This document shows positions 8,277-16,998 of a DNA stretch of 64,000 nucleotides, one piece after another; the first letter of the stretch is position 1, and each line of letters opens with the position of its first letter. Below the pieces are notes generated by a model. The model did not search any database. It had not been told where the DNA came from and saw nothing but the letters and a program-made list of their open reading frames with translations. The DNA comes from a virus. The DNA lies in the IMG/VR virus record IMGVR_UViG_3300007734_000991, positions 1 to 64,000 of that record; one strand, 5' to 3'. The position numbers and the translations under genes were made by a program.

Positions 8277-9281
8277 ATGGCTAAAGGTCTAGACGTTGGA
8301 ACATCTTTTATTGTGCTTGCATCTGAGGGTAACAAGGGCAAAGTAGTCTACAAAGACTTTAGAGACGCTTTTTATGTCATTAAGCCCACGACTCCAATCG
8401 CCACAAAGATGATTGAGAAGGGTCTTTCTGGCAAGATCTTTGTAAAAGATGACGATGGATCTTTTATTATTCTAGGAAAAGACGCGATTGAGAAGGCAGT
8501 CGAGAGAAATGACTCAGCCAAGCGTCCAATGCACAAGGGTGTGGTTTCTTCTAAAGAGAAAGAAGCTAGAAGAATTTTAACATACATACTTAAAGAAGTT
8601 GCAGGACAAGCAGCTGAACAAGATGAAAAACTTGTCTTCTGCATTCCGGCTCAACCTGTCGATCAAGAGGATGAAGATTTTGACGTTGGTTATCATGAAG
8701 ACGTCGTTAAGTCTGTTCTTTCTGATTGCGGCTATGACGCAAAGTCTATTAATGAAGCAGAAGCCCTTTGCTATTCTGAGCTTGCAGATGATGATTACAC
8801 CGGTGTTGCTCTGTCGTGGGGCGCAGGGATGGTGAACGTCTGCGTGATGCTCAATGGTGAGCCTGTGCTGAAATTCTCAACAACAAAGTCCGGTGACTGG
8901 ATTGATCGTATGGCAGCAGTTGCCACTGGAGAAACTGACTCTGTCGTACAGGCGGAGAAAGAAAATGGTGATTTCACAGTGGGGCAAGACAATGATAATC
9001 AAGTTCTTGCGGCCGTTGCTTCTTACTACGATAGACTAATTGATTACACTGCAAAACAATTAGTAGATGCGCTAGAGGAAAACAAAGCACTGCCCAAGTT
9101 TAAGGATGCAATTCCAGTTGTTCTTGCAGGCGGCACGACAAAGGCAAAAGGCTTTGTCGACCACTTTAAGATTAAGCTTGAAGAAAATGGGTTTCCGCTG
9201 CCCGTCAAGGATGTTCGCCATGCAGCTGATCCTCTTCACGCTGTGGCTAGAGGCTGCTTAATCGCATCCCAGATTCTTTGA
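8277..9281 (+). CDS. Actin-like ATPase (ParM/MreB/Hsp70 fold)
   Basis: Probable polymerising ATPase. Visible motifs are phosphate-1 GLDVGTS (residues 4-10), a connect segment around NEAEALCYSEL, phosphate-2 GVALSWGAGMVNVCV (~177-191), and an adenosine motif VVLAGGTTKAKGF (~282-294). The length, 334 aa, is usual for ParM-type proteins and too short for Hsp70. The nearest families are plasmid-segregation and phage actin-likes; which one cannot be told. It follows a small membrane protein with a two-base gap. Possible jobs are genome positioning, segregation or intracellular transport; these are inferred. It could instead be a non-polymerising ASKHA ATPase. Confidence 0.75.
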   Translation: MAKGLDVGTSFIVLASEGNKGKVVYKDFRDAFYVIKPTTPIATKMIEKGLSGKIFVKDDDGSFIILGKDAIEKAVERNDSAKRPMHKGVVSSKEKEARRILTYILKEVAGQAAEQDEKLVFCIPAQPVDQEDEDFDVGYHEDVVKSVLSDCGYDAKSINEAEALCYSELADDDYTGVALSWGAGMVNVCVMLNGEPVLKFSTTKSGDWIDRMAAVATGETDSVVQAEKENGDFTVGQDNDNQVLAAVASYYDRLIDYTAKQLVDALEENKALPKFKDAIPVVLAGGTTKAKGFVDHFKIKLEENGFPLPVKDVRHAADPLHAVARGCLIASQIL

Positions 9282-9327
9282 CTTTAGTTAATTGTAAAGA
9301 TAGATACGAACGTGCAAATATAAGCGC

Positions 9328-10299
9328 ATGAGTCTAGTTTTACTAATAGATGGAATGAATCTTTTCGTTCGATCCTGGGCTGCTTTCCCGCAGATGTCAA
9401 CTCATGGCTATCAAGTGGGCGGGTGTGTAGGATTTCTTAAGACGCTGCAGAAACTCGTGAGAGAATTATCACCCTCTTCAGTCTGTGTTGCATGGGAAGG
9501 CGGAGGGTCTCAGAGGCGTCGAAAATTATTCCCAGAATATAAGCTTAATAAACGCCCCGAGAAATTAAATAGATTTTATGGGGACGACATTCCTGACACA
9601 GAGAAAAATAAGAAGCATCAACTTTTATCTCTCCTCAGCATGCTTAAGCAGACACCTGTCTGCCAAGTCTATGTCGACAACTGCGAAGGAGACGACATTA
9701 TTGCTTTCCTCTGTAAAGGACCCTTTAGAGAAGATGATAAAATTATCGTGTCTTCTGACAAAGATATGCTGCAGCTCCTCGATGAAAGAACAAGAATATA
9801 CTCAACTCACAAGAAGAGAATTGTCACGAGTGAAGATGTTCTAAAAGAATATAAGATTCACGTTAACAATTTTGCGATAGCCAAAGCACTTTGCGGAGAC
9901 AGTTCAGACAACATCCCGGGTGTGAAAGGTCTAGGTTATAAGACTGTTTCTTCTAAGTTTCCTTTCTTGGCAAAGGAAGAGACTATTATTCTTCAAGACC
10001 TCTTAAACTACTCCGCTAGTCACACATCTGAGAGCGTTATCTATAAGAGGGTGCACTCTGAGTCTCAAGCGGTGCATAGAAATTGGAACTTGGTTCATCT
10101 TGATGGTAGTATGCTCTCTGCAGATCAAACATCAAAGCTTCAAAATGCAATAGATACATTTGAGCCTAGAGCGAATAGGATTGAGCTCATCAAGACGCTT
10201 GTCAAAGAAGGCATAAATGATTTCGACGTCGATAAATTCTTTTACGATTTATCTTGCGTTAAGGGTCTGAAGAACACGGCAAGGATGCAAAATGACTGA
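9328..10299 (+). CDS. 5'-3' exonuclease / flap endonuclease (T4 RNase H-like)
   Basis: Removes RNA primers and 5' flaps. The FEN fold is clear: VLLIDGMNLFVRSW (residues 4-17), an arch region with RRRKLFPEYK, the acidic NCEGDDIIAFL, SSDKDMLQLL, and the helix-three-turn-helix GDSSDNIPGVKGLGYKT. Length 323 aa agrees with phage RNase H proteins. It overlaps the helicase gene by 8 nt. This protein complements the PolA-like enzyme, which lacks a nuclease domain. A second FEN-family gene is at 54821. Confidence 0.88.
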   Translation: MSLVLLIDGMNLFVRSWAAFPQMSTHGYQVGGCVGFLKTLQKLVRELSPSSVCVAWEGGGSQRRRKLFPEYKLNKRPEKLNRFYGDDIPDTEKNKKHQLLSLLSMLKQTPVCQVYVDNCEGDDIIAFLCKGPFREDDKIIVSSDKDMLQLLDERTRIYSTHKKRIVTSEDVLKEYKIHVNNFAIAKALCGDSSDNIPGVKGLGYKTVSSKFPFLAKEETIILQDLLNYSASHTSESVIYKRVHSESQAVHRNWNLVHLDGSMLSADQTSKLQNAIDTFEPRANRIELIKTLVKEGINDFDVDKFFYDLSCVKGLKNTARMQND

Positions 10300-11737
10300 T
10301 AGTGAAAATATGCTGAAGGCTGGGACTGTAACTTTCGGGCAGTTTGGCAAGTCTTTTCAAGAAAAACTTGTCCAGGCTCTTCTCACTGACACAAAGTGGG
10401 CAGAACAAATGATGGAAGTAATCGACAATGGTTACTTTGAAGTAAACTATTTAAGATTTTTATCTGATCGATATTTTTCTTATGCAAAGAAATACAAGGT
10501 ATTTCCTACATTGCAGCTACTAATCACTATCATTAGAGATGACTTAAAGACGGGCACCGATACGATTCTACGCGATCAGATCATTGATTATCTTCAGCGT
10601 ATGAAGGCAAATCCAGACGTAGGTGATCTACAATTCGTCAAAGATAAGTCGCTCGATTTCTGTCGCAAGCAAGCTCTGAAGAAGGCTCTTGAAGATGCCG
10701 TTGATCAAATTGCTGCTGAGAAGTACGAGTCTATTGTTGAGTCAATTAAGAAAGCCGTTCTCGTTGGTACAGCACCGGCTCTTGGACATGACTTCTTTGC
10801 TGATTACGAGTCGAGATTCACTCGTCTACAAAGAAACTGCGTTCCAACAGGTCTCGACGAGCTCGATCGTAAAGAGATCCTCAACGGAGGCCTTGGTGCC
10901 GGTGAAATCGGAGTTATTGTCGCGGCAACAGGCGTCGGCAAATCCCACTTCCTTACAATGCTCGGTGCTAACGCTCTAAAGCAAGGCAAGAATGTTTTGC
11001 ATTACACCTTCGAGCTTTCTGAAACAGCGGTCGGCGTGCGCTACGATTCAAATCTATGCGATATGGAATCCAACCAGGTCATCGACCGCAAGGACGAAGT
11101 TTTGGAAAAGTACAAAGACATGAAGCTTGGTCGACTCATCATCAAGGAGTTTCCAACTAATACTGCTTCTATCTACACAGTTCGATCCCACATCGAACGT
11201 CTTGATGTCAAAGGTTTCAGGCCTGATGTAATTGTTATTGACTATGCTGATATTATGCGATCAACTAGACAGTTTGATTCTTTAAGACATGAATTAAAAC
11301 TCGTTTATGAAGAGCTTCGTGGTTTTGCTTCAGAAAAAGGCATACCAATCTGGACTGCATCGCAGTCAAATAAAGAAGGATCTAACAGTGAGATCGTCGA
11401 TCTCAGCAATATGTCTGAGGCTTACGGCAAGGCTATGGTTGCTGACGTGGTTCTCTCTATCTCTCGTAAGTCGCATGAGAAAGCCACCGGATGGGGTCGT
11501 CTATTTGTTGCAAAAAATAGAGCAGGTAGAGACGGTTTAGTTTATCCAATTAAGATTGATACTGCACGAAGCAGGTTTGAAGTCGCCGGCCAAGCTGGTT
11601 CTCTTGAAGATAGCAAGGTTGATGATGATGTTGCGCAGAAGAAGGCGCTTAAAGCAAAGTGGGAAGAACTAAAAAAAGAACTTCCAACGAAGAAAACTAA
11701 CTTTGAAGCTAGCAGTTCTCTAGCAATTGTTGTATAG
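10292..11737 (+). CDS. Replicative DNA helicase, DnaB/gp41-like
   Basis: Hexameric 5'-3' fork helicase. The C-terminal RecA-like domain holds GAGEIGVIVAATGVGKSHFL (Walker A at ~211-218), HYTFELSE, the Walker B strand VIVIDYADIM and the WTASQSNKEG sensor-like region. The N-terminal ~170 residues are helical, as in gp41/DnaB. Length 481 aa is typical. No separate primase or helicase-loader gene was recognised in the window. The start overlaps the preceding exonuclease, so it belongs to the same replication operon. Confidence 0.88.
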   Translation: MTDSENMLKAGTVTFGQFGKSFQEKLVQALLTDTKWAEQMMEVIDNGYFEVNYLRFLSDRYFSYAKKYKVFPTLQLLITIIRDDLKTGTDTILRDQIIDYLQRMKANPDVGDLQFVKDKSLDFCRKQALKKALEDAVDQIAAEKYESIVESIKKAVLVGTAPALGHDFFADYESRFTRLQRNCVPTGLDELDRKEILNGGLGAGEIGVIVAATGVGKSHFLTMLGANALKQGKNVLHYTFELSETAVGVRYDSNLCDMESNQVIDRKDEVLEKYKDMKLGRLIIKEFPTNTASIYTVRSHIERLDVKGFRPDVIVIDYADIMRSTRQFDSLRHELKLVYEELRGFASEKGIPIWTASQSNKEGSNSEIVDLSNMSEAYGKAMVADVVLSISRKSHEKATGWGRLFVAKNRAGRDGLVYPIKIDTARSRFEVAGQAGSLEDSKVDDDVAQKKALKAKWEELKKELPTKKTNFEASSSLAIVV

Positions 11738-11762
11738 TTAGAATCCACGCAAGAGAGAAAAT

Positions 11763-14700
11763 ATGTCGTACACACGTGATGAAGCTTTTAACGCCTCTTT
11801 AAAGTATTTCAACGGAGATGAATTAGCTGCGAGCGTATTTGTTGATAAATACGCGCTGAGAGACGCGTCAGGGAAATTACACGAACTGACACCGTCAGAT
11901 ATGCACCGTAGACTGGCGCGTGAGTTTGCAAGAATTGAAGCCAAGTATCCCAATCCGTTGTCTGAAAAAGAAATCTTTTGTCTTTTGGCTGACGTAGATC
12001 ACATTGAAGAATCAAAGCGCGCATCTATGACATTGGATGAATTGGCTTCTGAATCTCGAGGATTCGGTGCCGTGGTGCCGCAGGGTTCTCCGATGTCGGC
12101 CATTGGTAATGAATTTCAGTATCAGTCGTTATCTAATTGCTTCGTGATTCAGTCGCCTTATGATTCCTACGCTGGTATCCTAAAAGCCGACCAAGAGCAA
12201 GCTCAAATCATGAAACGTCGAGGAGGTGTTGGCTTTGATGTTTCTACTATTCGTCCAAAAGGATTAATCACAGCAAACGCTGCCCGTACCACAGACGGCA
12301 TTGGGGTCTTCATGGAAAGGTTCTCAAATACCTGCCGCGAAGTTGCCCAAGGTGGCCGCCGCGGAGCGTTAATGCTTACTATCGATGTTCACCACCCAGA
12401 GATCCGCACCTTCATCAACATCAAGCGCGACCTCAAGAAGGTTACTGGTGCCAACATCTCCATTCGTCTCACTGACGAATTCATGCAAGCAGTGAAAGAT
12501 GGTGAAAAAGCACACCTTAGATTCCCTGTTGAGAAGGACGCAAAGCATACAGTTGAAACTTGGGTTGATGCTCGAGAACTTTGGCATGAAATTATTGAAG
12601 CAGCTTGGGCTTCTGCAGAACCAGGACTATTATTCTGGGACACTGTCAAGAAGCGTACACCAACTGAGGCATATGAGGATTATCGTTCAACATCCACGAA
12701 TCCATGTATTGTTGGTGATACGCTCATTGCCGTTGCAGACGGAAGAAATGCAGTCAGTATCCGTCAGCTTGCGGAAGAAGGCAAGGACGTTCCGGTGTAT
12801 TCGACTAACCCAGAAACTGGTCAAGTTGAAATTAAATTAGGAAGAAATCCGAGACTAACAAAGAATCAAGTCGAGGTCTGGAAGTTGACGCTTGACGATG
12901 GAAGCTTCCTTATTGCAACACCTGATCATAGGATCATGAAGCGCGACTGCACTTATGTGGAGCTTCAGAACCTAAAGTCTGGTGATTCCATCTTTCCATT
13001 CAACTCTTTTAATTCAAATGGGTACAGACAAGTTTCCAACACAGGTGTCTTGATGACAGGCGGAGCTCGAAGAAATAGACGACAGTATCGTCTCATCCAC
13101 GAGTTCCATTTTGGGCCCGTTGATCCAAAAATTCATGCTATTCATCATATTGATTGTGATTCTCTCAATGACAGCATTGAGAACATGAGGATCATGACCC
13201 ATAAGGAACATCATGATTTACATTCTAAGAACATGCTGGGGGAGAGCAATCCTTACTTCAAGATGTCTGAAGAGTGGAAAACAAACTTTGCAACCCATCC
13301 TGGCGAAACAAATGGCAGATTCTCGGGCCATACTAACGATCAGCTTCTTGAACATGGCAGGAATCTATTTGAGAAACATGGCAAGCTGACAGGAAAGATC
13401 TGGTCGGACCATGCCAAGAAACATGGTCTACCTCAATTCCTTGCAAATAAGTTCCGGTTTGAGTCTTGGAATAACTTTGTTAATCAGGTATCTAACAATC
13501 ACAAGGTCGTCTCAGTAGAGAAATTCGGCATTGAGGATGTCTACAATATCACGGTTGACGATAATCACAACTACCATGTTATCACTTCACATGAGGATTC
13601 CAAGTTCGTGGTTTCCTCTGGCATCTGTGTCAAGAACTGCGGTGAAATCGTTCTATCACCATACGATTCTTGTAGGTTGCTTCTCGTCAATCTCTACAAG
13701 TTCGTCAAGAACCCATTCACATCTGCTGCCTCATATGACAACGAGAGACTCAAGGATGTTGCAGTTAAAGCACAGCGTCTCATGGATGATCTCATCGACC
13801 TTGAGATTGAAGCTGTTGATAAGATCATTGCTAAGATTCAGAATGATCCAGAACCAGAAGACGTTAAAAGGTCTGAACTTGACCTCTGGACTAAGATTAA
13901 AAAAGCAGCTCTCGGAGGTCGGAGAACTGGCTTGGGTATCACTGCGCTTGGAGACACATTGGCTGCAATGGGCTTCGTCTACGGTTCAAAGAATTCTATC
14001 CAAATGACTGAATCGCTCTACAAGGCATTAGCACTTTCTGCCTATCGTTCGACTGTCGCGATGGCTGCAGAGCGTGGTGCATTCCCAGTCTTCTCTCATA
14101 AGCTTGAGGAGAAGCATCCATTCATCCAACAAATCCTTGAAGCAGACCCTGATCTCGCAAAGGATTACAAGAAGCACGGCCGCCGAAACATCGCTCTAAC
14201 AACTACAGCACCGGCTGGTTCTGTGTCTGTCCTAACGCAAACGACGTCTGGTATCGAGCCGGCGTTCATGCTCTTCTACAAACGCCGCAAGAAGGTCAAC
14301 GGTGATGATCCAAATGTTCGTGTCGACTTTGTAGATCCACTCGGCGACAAGTGGCAGGAGTACATGGTATACCATCATGCTTTCAAGAAGTGGATGGAGG
14401 TCAACGGAAAGACCGAAACCGACTTCGCTGAGTCTCCATACCACGGCGGCACCGCAAATGAGATCGATTGGGTTGCCAAGGTCGACCTCCAAGCCGCCGC
14501 CCAGAAGTGGATCTGTCATTCTATCTCCAACACAACAAACATTCCAAATTCAACTTCAGTTGATGTTGTCAAGGGCATCTACATGAGGGGTTGGGAGACT
14601 GGGTGTAAGGGTGTCACAATCTATCGTGATGGATGCCGAACCGGCGTTCTCGTAGCAGAGACTCCGAAGGAAGAGCAGACAATTGAAGGTCAGCCTGATA

Positions 14701-15266
14701 CCTTAATAGAAAATCATGCACCAAAGCGACCCAAGGAATTAACCTGTGATATTCACAGAATTAACGTGAGGTCATCTGGTGACAATGAGAGCTATCTTGT
14801 TTTGGTGGGTAAGCTAGAAGATAAGCCATACGAAATCTTCTGCGGTCTATCGCAGCACGTTGAGGTACCGAAAAAAGCCAAGACAGGTACGATGATCAAG
14901 AATGGCAAGAAGGATGGGGTTGCGACCTACAATCTTCAGATTCCGATTGGTGATGATGATCAGCTATTGTTCAAGGACGTTGTAGAATTATTTTCAAATC
15001 CAAATCATGGATCCATGACAAGAACTTTATCGTTAGCACTACGACATGGAGTTCCTGTTCAATACGTGGTTGAGCAGCTTCAAAAGGACAAACACAGCGG
15101 CCTTCAGTCTTTCTCTAGAGCTATCTCTCGTGTCTTAAAAACATATATTCCTGATGGAACAAAAGCGCAGTCAGACAAGATCTGCGGTTCTTGCGGTCTT
15201 GAAGGAATTGTCTACAAAGAAGGTTGCGCAACCTGTAACTCTTGCGGTTGGTCAAAATGTGGGTGA
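11763..15266 (+). CDS. nrdJ: Class II (B12-dependent) ribonucleotide reductase with intein
   Basis: Reduces ribonucleotides to deoxyribonucleotides using adenosylcobalamin. The host protein (856 aa after splicing) shows NrdJ hallmarks: SLSNCFVIQSPYDS with the first redox Cys, REVAQGGRRGALMLTIDVHHP, KKVTGANISIRLTDEF, the active-site NP|CGEIVLSPYDSC, and TTAPAGSVSVLTQTTSGIEP. The C-terminal double CxxC region (KICGSCGLEG...CATCNSCGWSKCG) is typical of NrdJ thiol transfer. A 311-residue intein interrupts the protein at residues 315-625, exactly before the catalytic Cys. ATG 11763 follows AAGAGAGAAAAT. No small subunit is needed. Confidence 0.92.
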   Translation: MSYTRDEAFNASLKYFNGDELAASVFVDKYALRDASGKLHELTPSDMHRRLAREFARIEAKYPNPLSEKEIFCLLADVDHIEESKRASMTLDELASESRGFGAVVPQGSPMSAIGNEFQYQSLSNCFVIQSPYDSYAGILKADQEQAQIMKRRGGVGFDVSTIRPKGLITANAARTTDGIGVFMERFSNTCREVAQGGRRGALMLTIDVHHPEIRTFINIKRDLKKVTGANISIRLTDEFMQAVKDGEKAHLRFPVEKDAKHTVETWVDARELWHEIIEAAWASAEPGLLFWDTVKKRTPTEAYEDYRSTSTNPCIVGDTLIAVADGRNAVSIRQLAEEGKDVPVYSTNPETGQVEIKLGRNPRLTKNQVEVWKLTLDDGSFLIATPDHRIMKRDCTYVELQNLKSGDSIFPFNSFNSNGYRQVSNTGVLMTGGARRNRRQYRLIHEFHFGPVDPKIHAIHHIDCDSLNDSIENMRIMTHKEHHDLHSKNMLGESNPYFKMSEEWKTNFATHPGETNGRFSGHTNDQLLEHGRNLFEKHGKLTGKIWSDHAKKHGLPQFLANKFRFESWNNFVNQVSNNHKVVSVEKFGIEDVYNITVDDNHNYHVITSHEDSKFVVSSGICVKNCGEIVLSPYDSCRLLLVNLYKFVKNPFTSAASYDNERLKDVAVKAQRLMDDLIDLEIEAVDKIIAKIQNDPEPEDVKRSELDLWTKIKKAALGGRRTGLGITALGDTLAAMGFVYGSKNSIQMTESLYKALALSAYRSTVAMAAERGAFPVFSHKLEEKHPFIQQILEADPDLAKDYKKHGRRNIALTTTAPAGSVSVLTQTTSGIEPAFMLFYKRRKKVNGDDPNVRVDFVDPLGDKWQEYMVYHHAFKKWMEVNGKTETDFAESPYHGGTANEIDWVAKVDLQAAAQKWICHSISNTTNIPNSTSVDVVKGIYMRGWETGCKGVTIYRDGCRTGVLVAETPKEEQTIEGQPDTLIENHAPKRPKELTCDIHRINVRSSGDNESYLVLVGKLEDKPYEIFCGLSQHVEVPKKAKTGTMIKNGKKDGVATYNLQIPIGDDDQLLFKDVVELFSNPNHGSMTRTLSLALRHGVPVQYVVEQLQKDKHSGLQSFSRAISRVLKTYIPDGTKAQSDKICGSCGLEGIVYKEGCATCNSCGWSKCG
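12705..13637 (+). other. Intein with HNH homing endonuclease inside nrdJ
   Basis: In-frame protein-splicing element of 311 residues (CIVGDTLIAV ... SSGICVKN). Block A begins with Cys, block B contains GSFLIATPDHRIM with the TPDH motif, an HNH nuclease follows (IHAIHHIDCDSLNDSIENMR then HKEHHDLH), block F is VYNITVDDNHNYHVI, and the terminal residue is Asn before a Cys +1. The penultimate residue is Lys, not the usual His, which may slow Asn cyclisation or require another residue. The +1 nucleophile is the RNR catalytic Cys itself. Confidence 0.93.
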
Positions 15267-15289
15267 TTAATTGATTTTTTCACCTACTT

Positions 15290-15643
15290 ATGTTGTCGAC
15301 TATGAGCAAGCGTAGAGATAGAGGCAGTGATTTTGAAGAAAGAGTATATGATAGTGTGAAGAAGAGGTTACTAGAAACAAATACAAGGTGGCGCGGTGAG
15401 TCGACACGTTCGTATGCAGAAGGTAATTTGACTTCGATTCCTGAGTTTGTCATCGACGAATTGTCTGAAGAGTTTGTTAATAGTTTGGGAAGAAGAATTA
15501 TTGCTCAGATAAATGTACAACCGCTCGAGCCACAGACGCGTAGAAACCTAAAGGCTCAACTCAATGATCTATTAACTTCAATGAAGAAAGATCTTAAAAA
15601 TACAACAAAGAGCCACTTAGATCGTTTCTTTCAAGTGTATTGA
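15290..15643 (+). CDS. Small charged orphan protein
   Basis: 117 residues, unrecognised. An Arg-rich N-terminus (MSKRRDRGSDFEERVYDSVKK) leads into mixed-charge helices. A second ATG at 15302 would give a protein beginning MSKRRDRG and may be the real start. It is the last gene before the terminator at 15669 and so shares the nrdJ-side transcript. A nucleic-acid or protein-binding role is possible; nothing specific can be said. Confidence 0.55.
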   Translation: MLSTMSKRRDRGSDFEERVYDSVKKRLLETNTRWRGESTRSYAEGNLTSIPEFVIDELSEEFVNSLGRRIIAQINVQPLEPQTRRNLKAQLNDLLTSMKKDLKNTTKSHLDRFFQVY

Positions 15644-15668
15644 TAACTACAACATATGTAACAATTTG

Positions 15669-15698
15669 AAGGCTGATCTTTTTTGATCAGCCTTTTTT
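15669..15698 (+). terminator. Intrinsic terminator
   Basis: AAGGCTGATC / GATCAGCCTT inverted repeat with a six-T loop, followed by a T-run. It closes the replication/NrdJ block before thyX. A TTGTTC -35-like hexamer (15697-15702) starts in the T-tract and stands 17 nt before TATTAT at 15720. Confidence 0.88.
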
Positions 15699-15723
15699 GT
15701 TCACATTGACTTGACTTTGTATT

Positions 15724-16392
15724 ATGTGGGCTATGCCTCCGCAACCTAATAAAGTTGAGTTGATTGGTTTTTATGGATCTGATGAAATTCATGCTCTTTC
15801 AGCGTGGACTTCAACTTCAAGAGATCTTACGGAAGAAAAGAGAAGTCGAATTCCTAATCTTTTAAAAATGTTGGCCGAAAATGGACATGAAACTCCTTTT
15901 GAAAAATCTTCGCTACATTTTCTTGTAACGACAGAGATAGCTACACACGCACAACTCCTTAAACATCGTATTGGTGTCTCTATCAACGCTGAGTCTGCTC
16001 GTTATAAAGAGCTCAAGGATGATAAGTACTATGTTCCCGTTGATTGGCCCGCAGCTGAAAAAGAGCTCTACATCGAGCACATGGAATCTTCTCTTCAAAA
16101 GTACCATGAGACGCTTGAACGCTTAGTTCAAGGAGGAATGTCAAGAAAGCGCGCAAAGGAGTCTGCTAGACTATATCTTCCCTATGGCAATCAGATCACT
16201 GCTGACATTATGTTTAATTTTCGAAGCTTCGTCCACTTTATTCGCCTACGATATTCAGAACACGCGCAATTAGAGATCAGAGATATTGCAAGTTGCATGT
16301 TAAACCTAGTAGAATCTACTAAAGTCTTTCCGGCAACTTTAGAGGCATTTGGACTCACGGAAAGCGGCGTATTAAGAAGACCATTTTCATGA
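15724..16392 (+). CDS. thyX: Flavin-dependent thymidylate synthase ThyX
   Basis: Methylates dUMP to dTMP with FAD, NADPH and methylene-tetrahydrofolate. The signature is LLKHRIGVSINAESARY, matching RHRx7SxRY apart from Lys for the first Arg; LPYGNQITADIMFNFRSFVHF and AQLEIRDIA complete the nucleotide and flavin pockets. Length (~220 aa) is normal. A second ATG at 15733 (MPPQPNKVELIGF) is an equally good start; neither has a clear ribosome site. It overlaps the kinase gene by ATGA, making a dUMP to dTMP to dTDP pair. A divergent paralogue lies at 27341. Confidence 0.9.
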   Translation: MWAMPPQPNKVELIGFYGSDEIHALSAWTSTSRDLTEEKRSRIPNLLKMLAENGHETPFEKSSLHFLVTTEIATHAQLLKHRIGVSINAESARYKELKDDKYYVPVDWPAAEKELYIEHMESSLQKYHETLERLVQGGMSRKRAKESARLYLPYGNQITADIMFNFRSFVHFIRLRYSEHAQLEIRDIASCMLNLVESTKVFPATLEAFGLTESGVLRRPFS

Positions 16393-16976
16393 GTAAAATT
16401 ATCGTTTTTGAAGGTGCAGATCGCTGTGGAAAAGCTACACAGAGCGCTATTCTTAAAGATCATATTCAATCTTTGGGGAACACTGCGGCAATTGTAGAAG
16501 TACCAATCCGCTCTGCTATCACATATAGAGCTATTTATTGGATGCTTAAGAATGGACTCGCAAAAAATCTTCCAAAAACATTCCAGGTCATTCAATTCCT
16601 CAATAGAAAGTTTTTTCAGTGGTTTACTCTCCCACGCCTAGAGAAAGTTTATGACTACATTATCTTAGATAGATGGAGTTTATCAACTGTTATTTACGGC
16701 GGCGCTGAAGGTGTTTCGCAGTGTTTTACTGTTGGTCTCTCAAAATTTCTGCGTGATCCTGATCACACTGTTGTCCTAATTGGCAAATCGTTTCCTCACG
16801 ATGCGGAGGATGTATATGAAGCTGATCAAGCTCTTCAAGAAAAAGTCAGAGAAGGTTATGCCCAATGGGTAGTGAATAACTACGACAAGGCTAGTCTTCA
16901 TGACTGTCGGCAAGAAAAGCATGTTCTAGCAAAAAAGATACAACTAGTTTTATCATCTAAGAAAATCATCCCTTGA
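16389..16976 (+). CDS. Thymidylate kinase-like P-loop kinase
   Basis: Probably phosphorylates dTMP to dTDP. The N-terminus reads IIVFEGADRCGKATQS (residues 4-19), the dTMP-kinase P-loop, with Ala after the P-loop Lys where Ser/Thr is usual. LDRWSLSTVIYGG is the DR(Y/W) nucleoside-binding motif. Length 195 aa is typical for Tmk. The start overlaps the thyX stop (ATGA), showing coupling with thymidylate synthesis. Confidence 0.75.
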   Translation: MSKIIVFEGADRCGKATQSAILKDHIQSLGNTAAIVEVPIRSAITYRAIYWMLKNGLAKNLPKTFQVIQFLNRKFFQWFTLPRLEKVYDYIILDRWSLSTVIYGGAEGVSQCFTVGLSKFLRDPDHTVVLIGKSFPHDAEDVYEADQALQEKVREGYAQWVVNNYDKASLHDCRQEKHVLAKKIQLVLSSKKIIP

Positions 16977-16983
16977 GCGATGA

Positions 16984-16992
16984 TATATTTAG
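16984..16992 (+). promoter_or_regulatory. ATATTTAG element 7 nt before a start codon
   Basis: TATATTTAG followed by GAGATAC and ATG 16999 without a Shine-Dalgarno sequence. Member of the recurrent ATATTTA set. The spacing would suit a -10 element of a leaderless transcript. Confidence 0.35.
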
Positions 16993-16998
16993 AGATAC

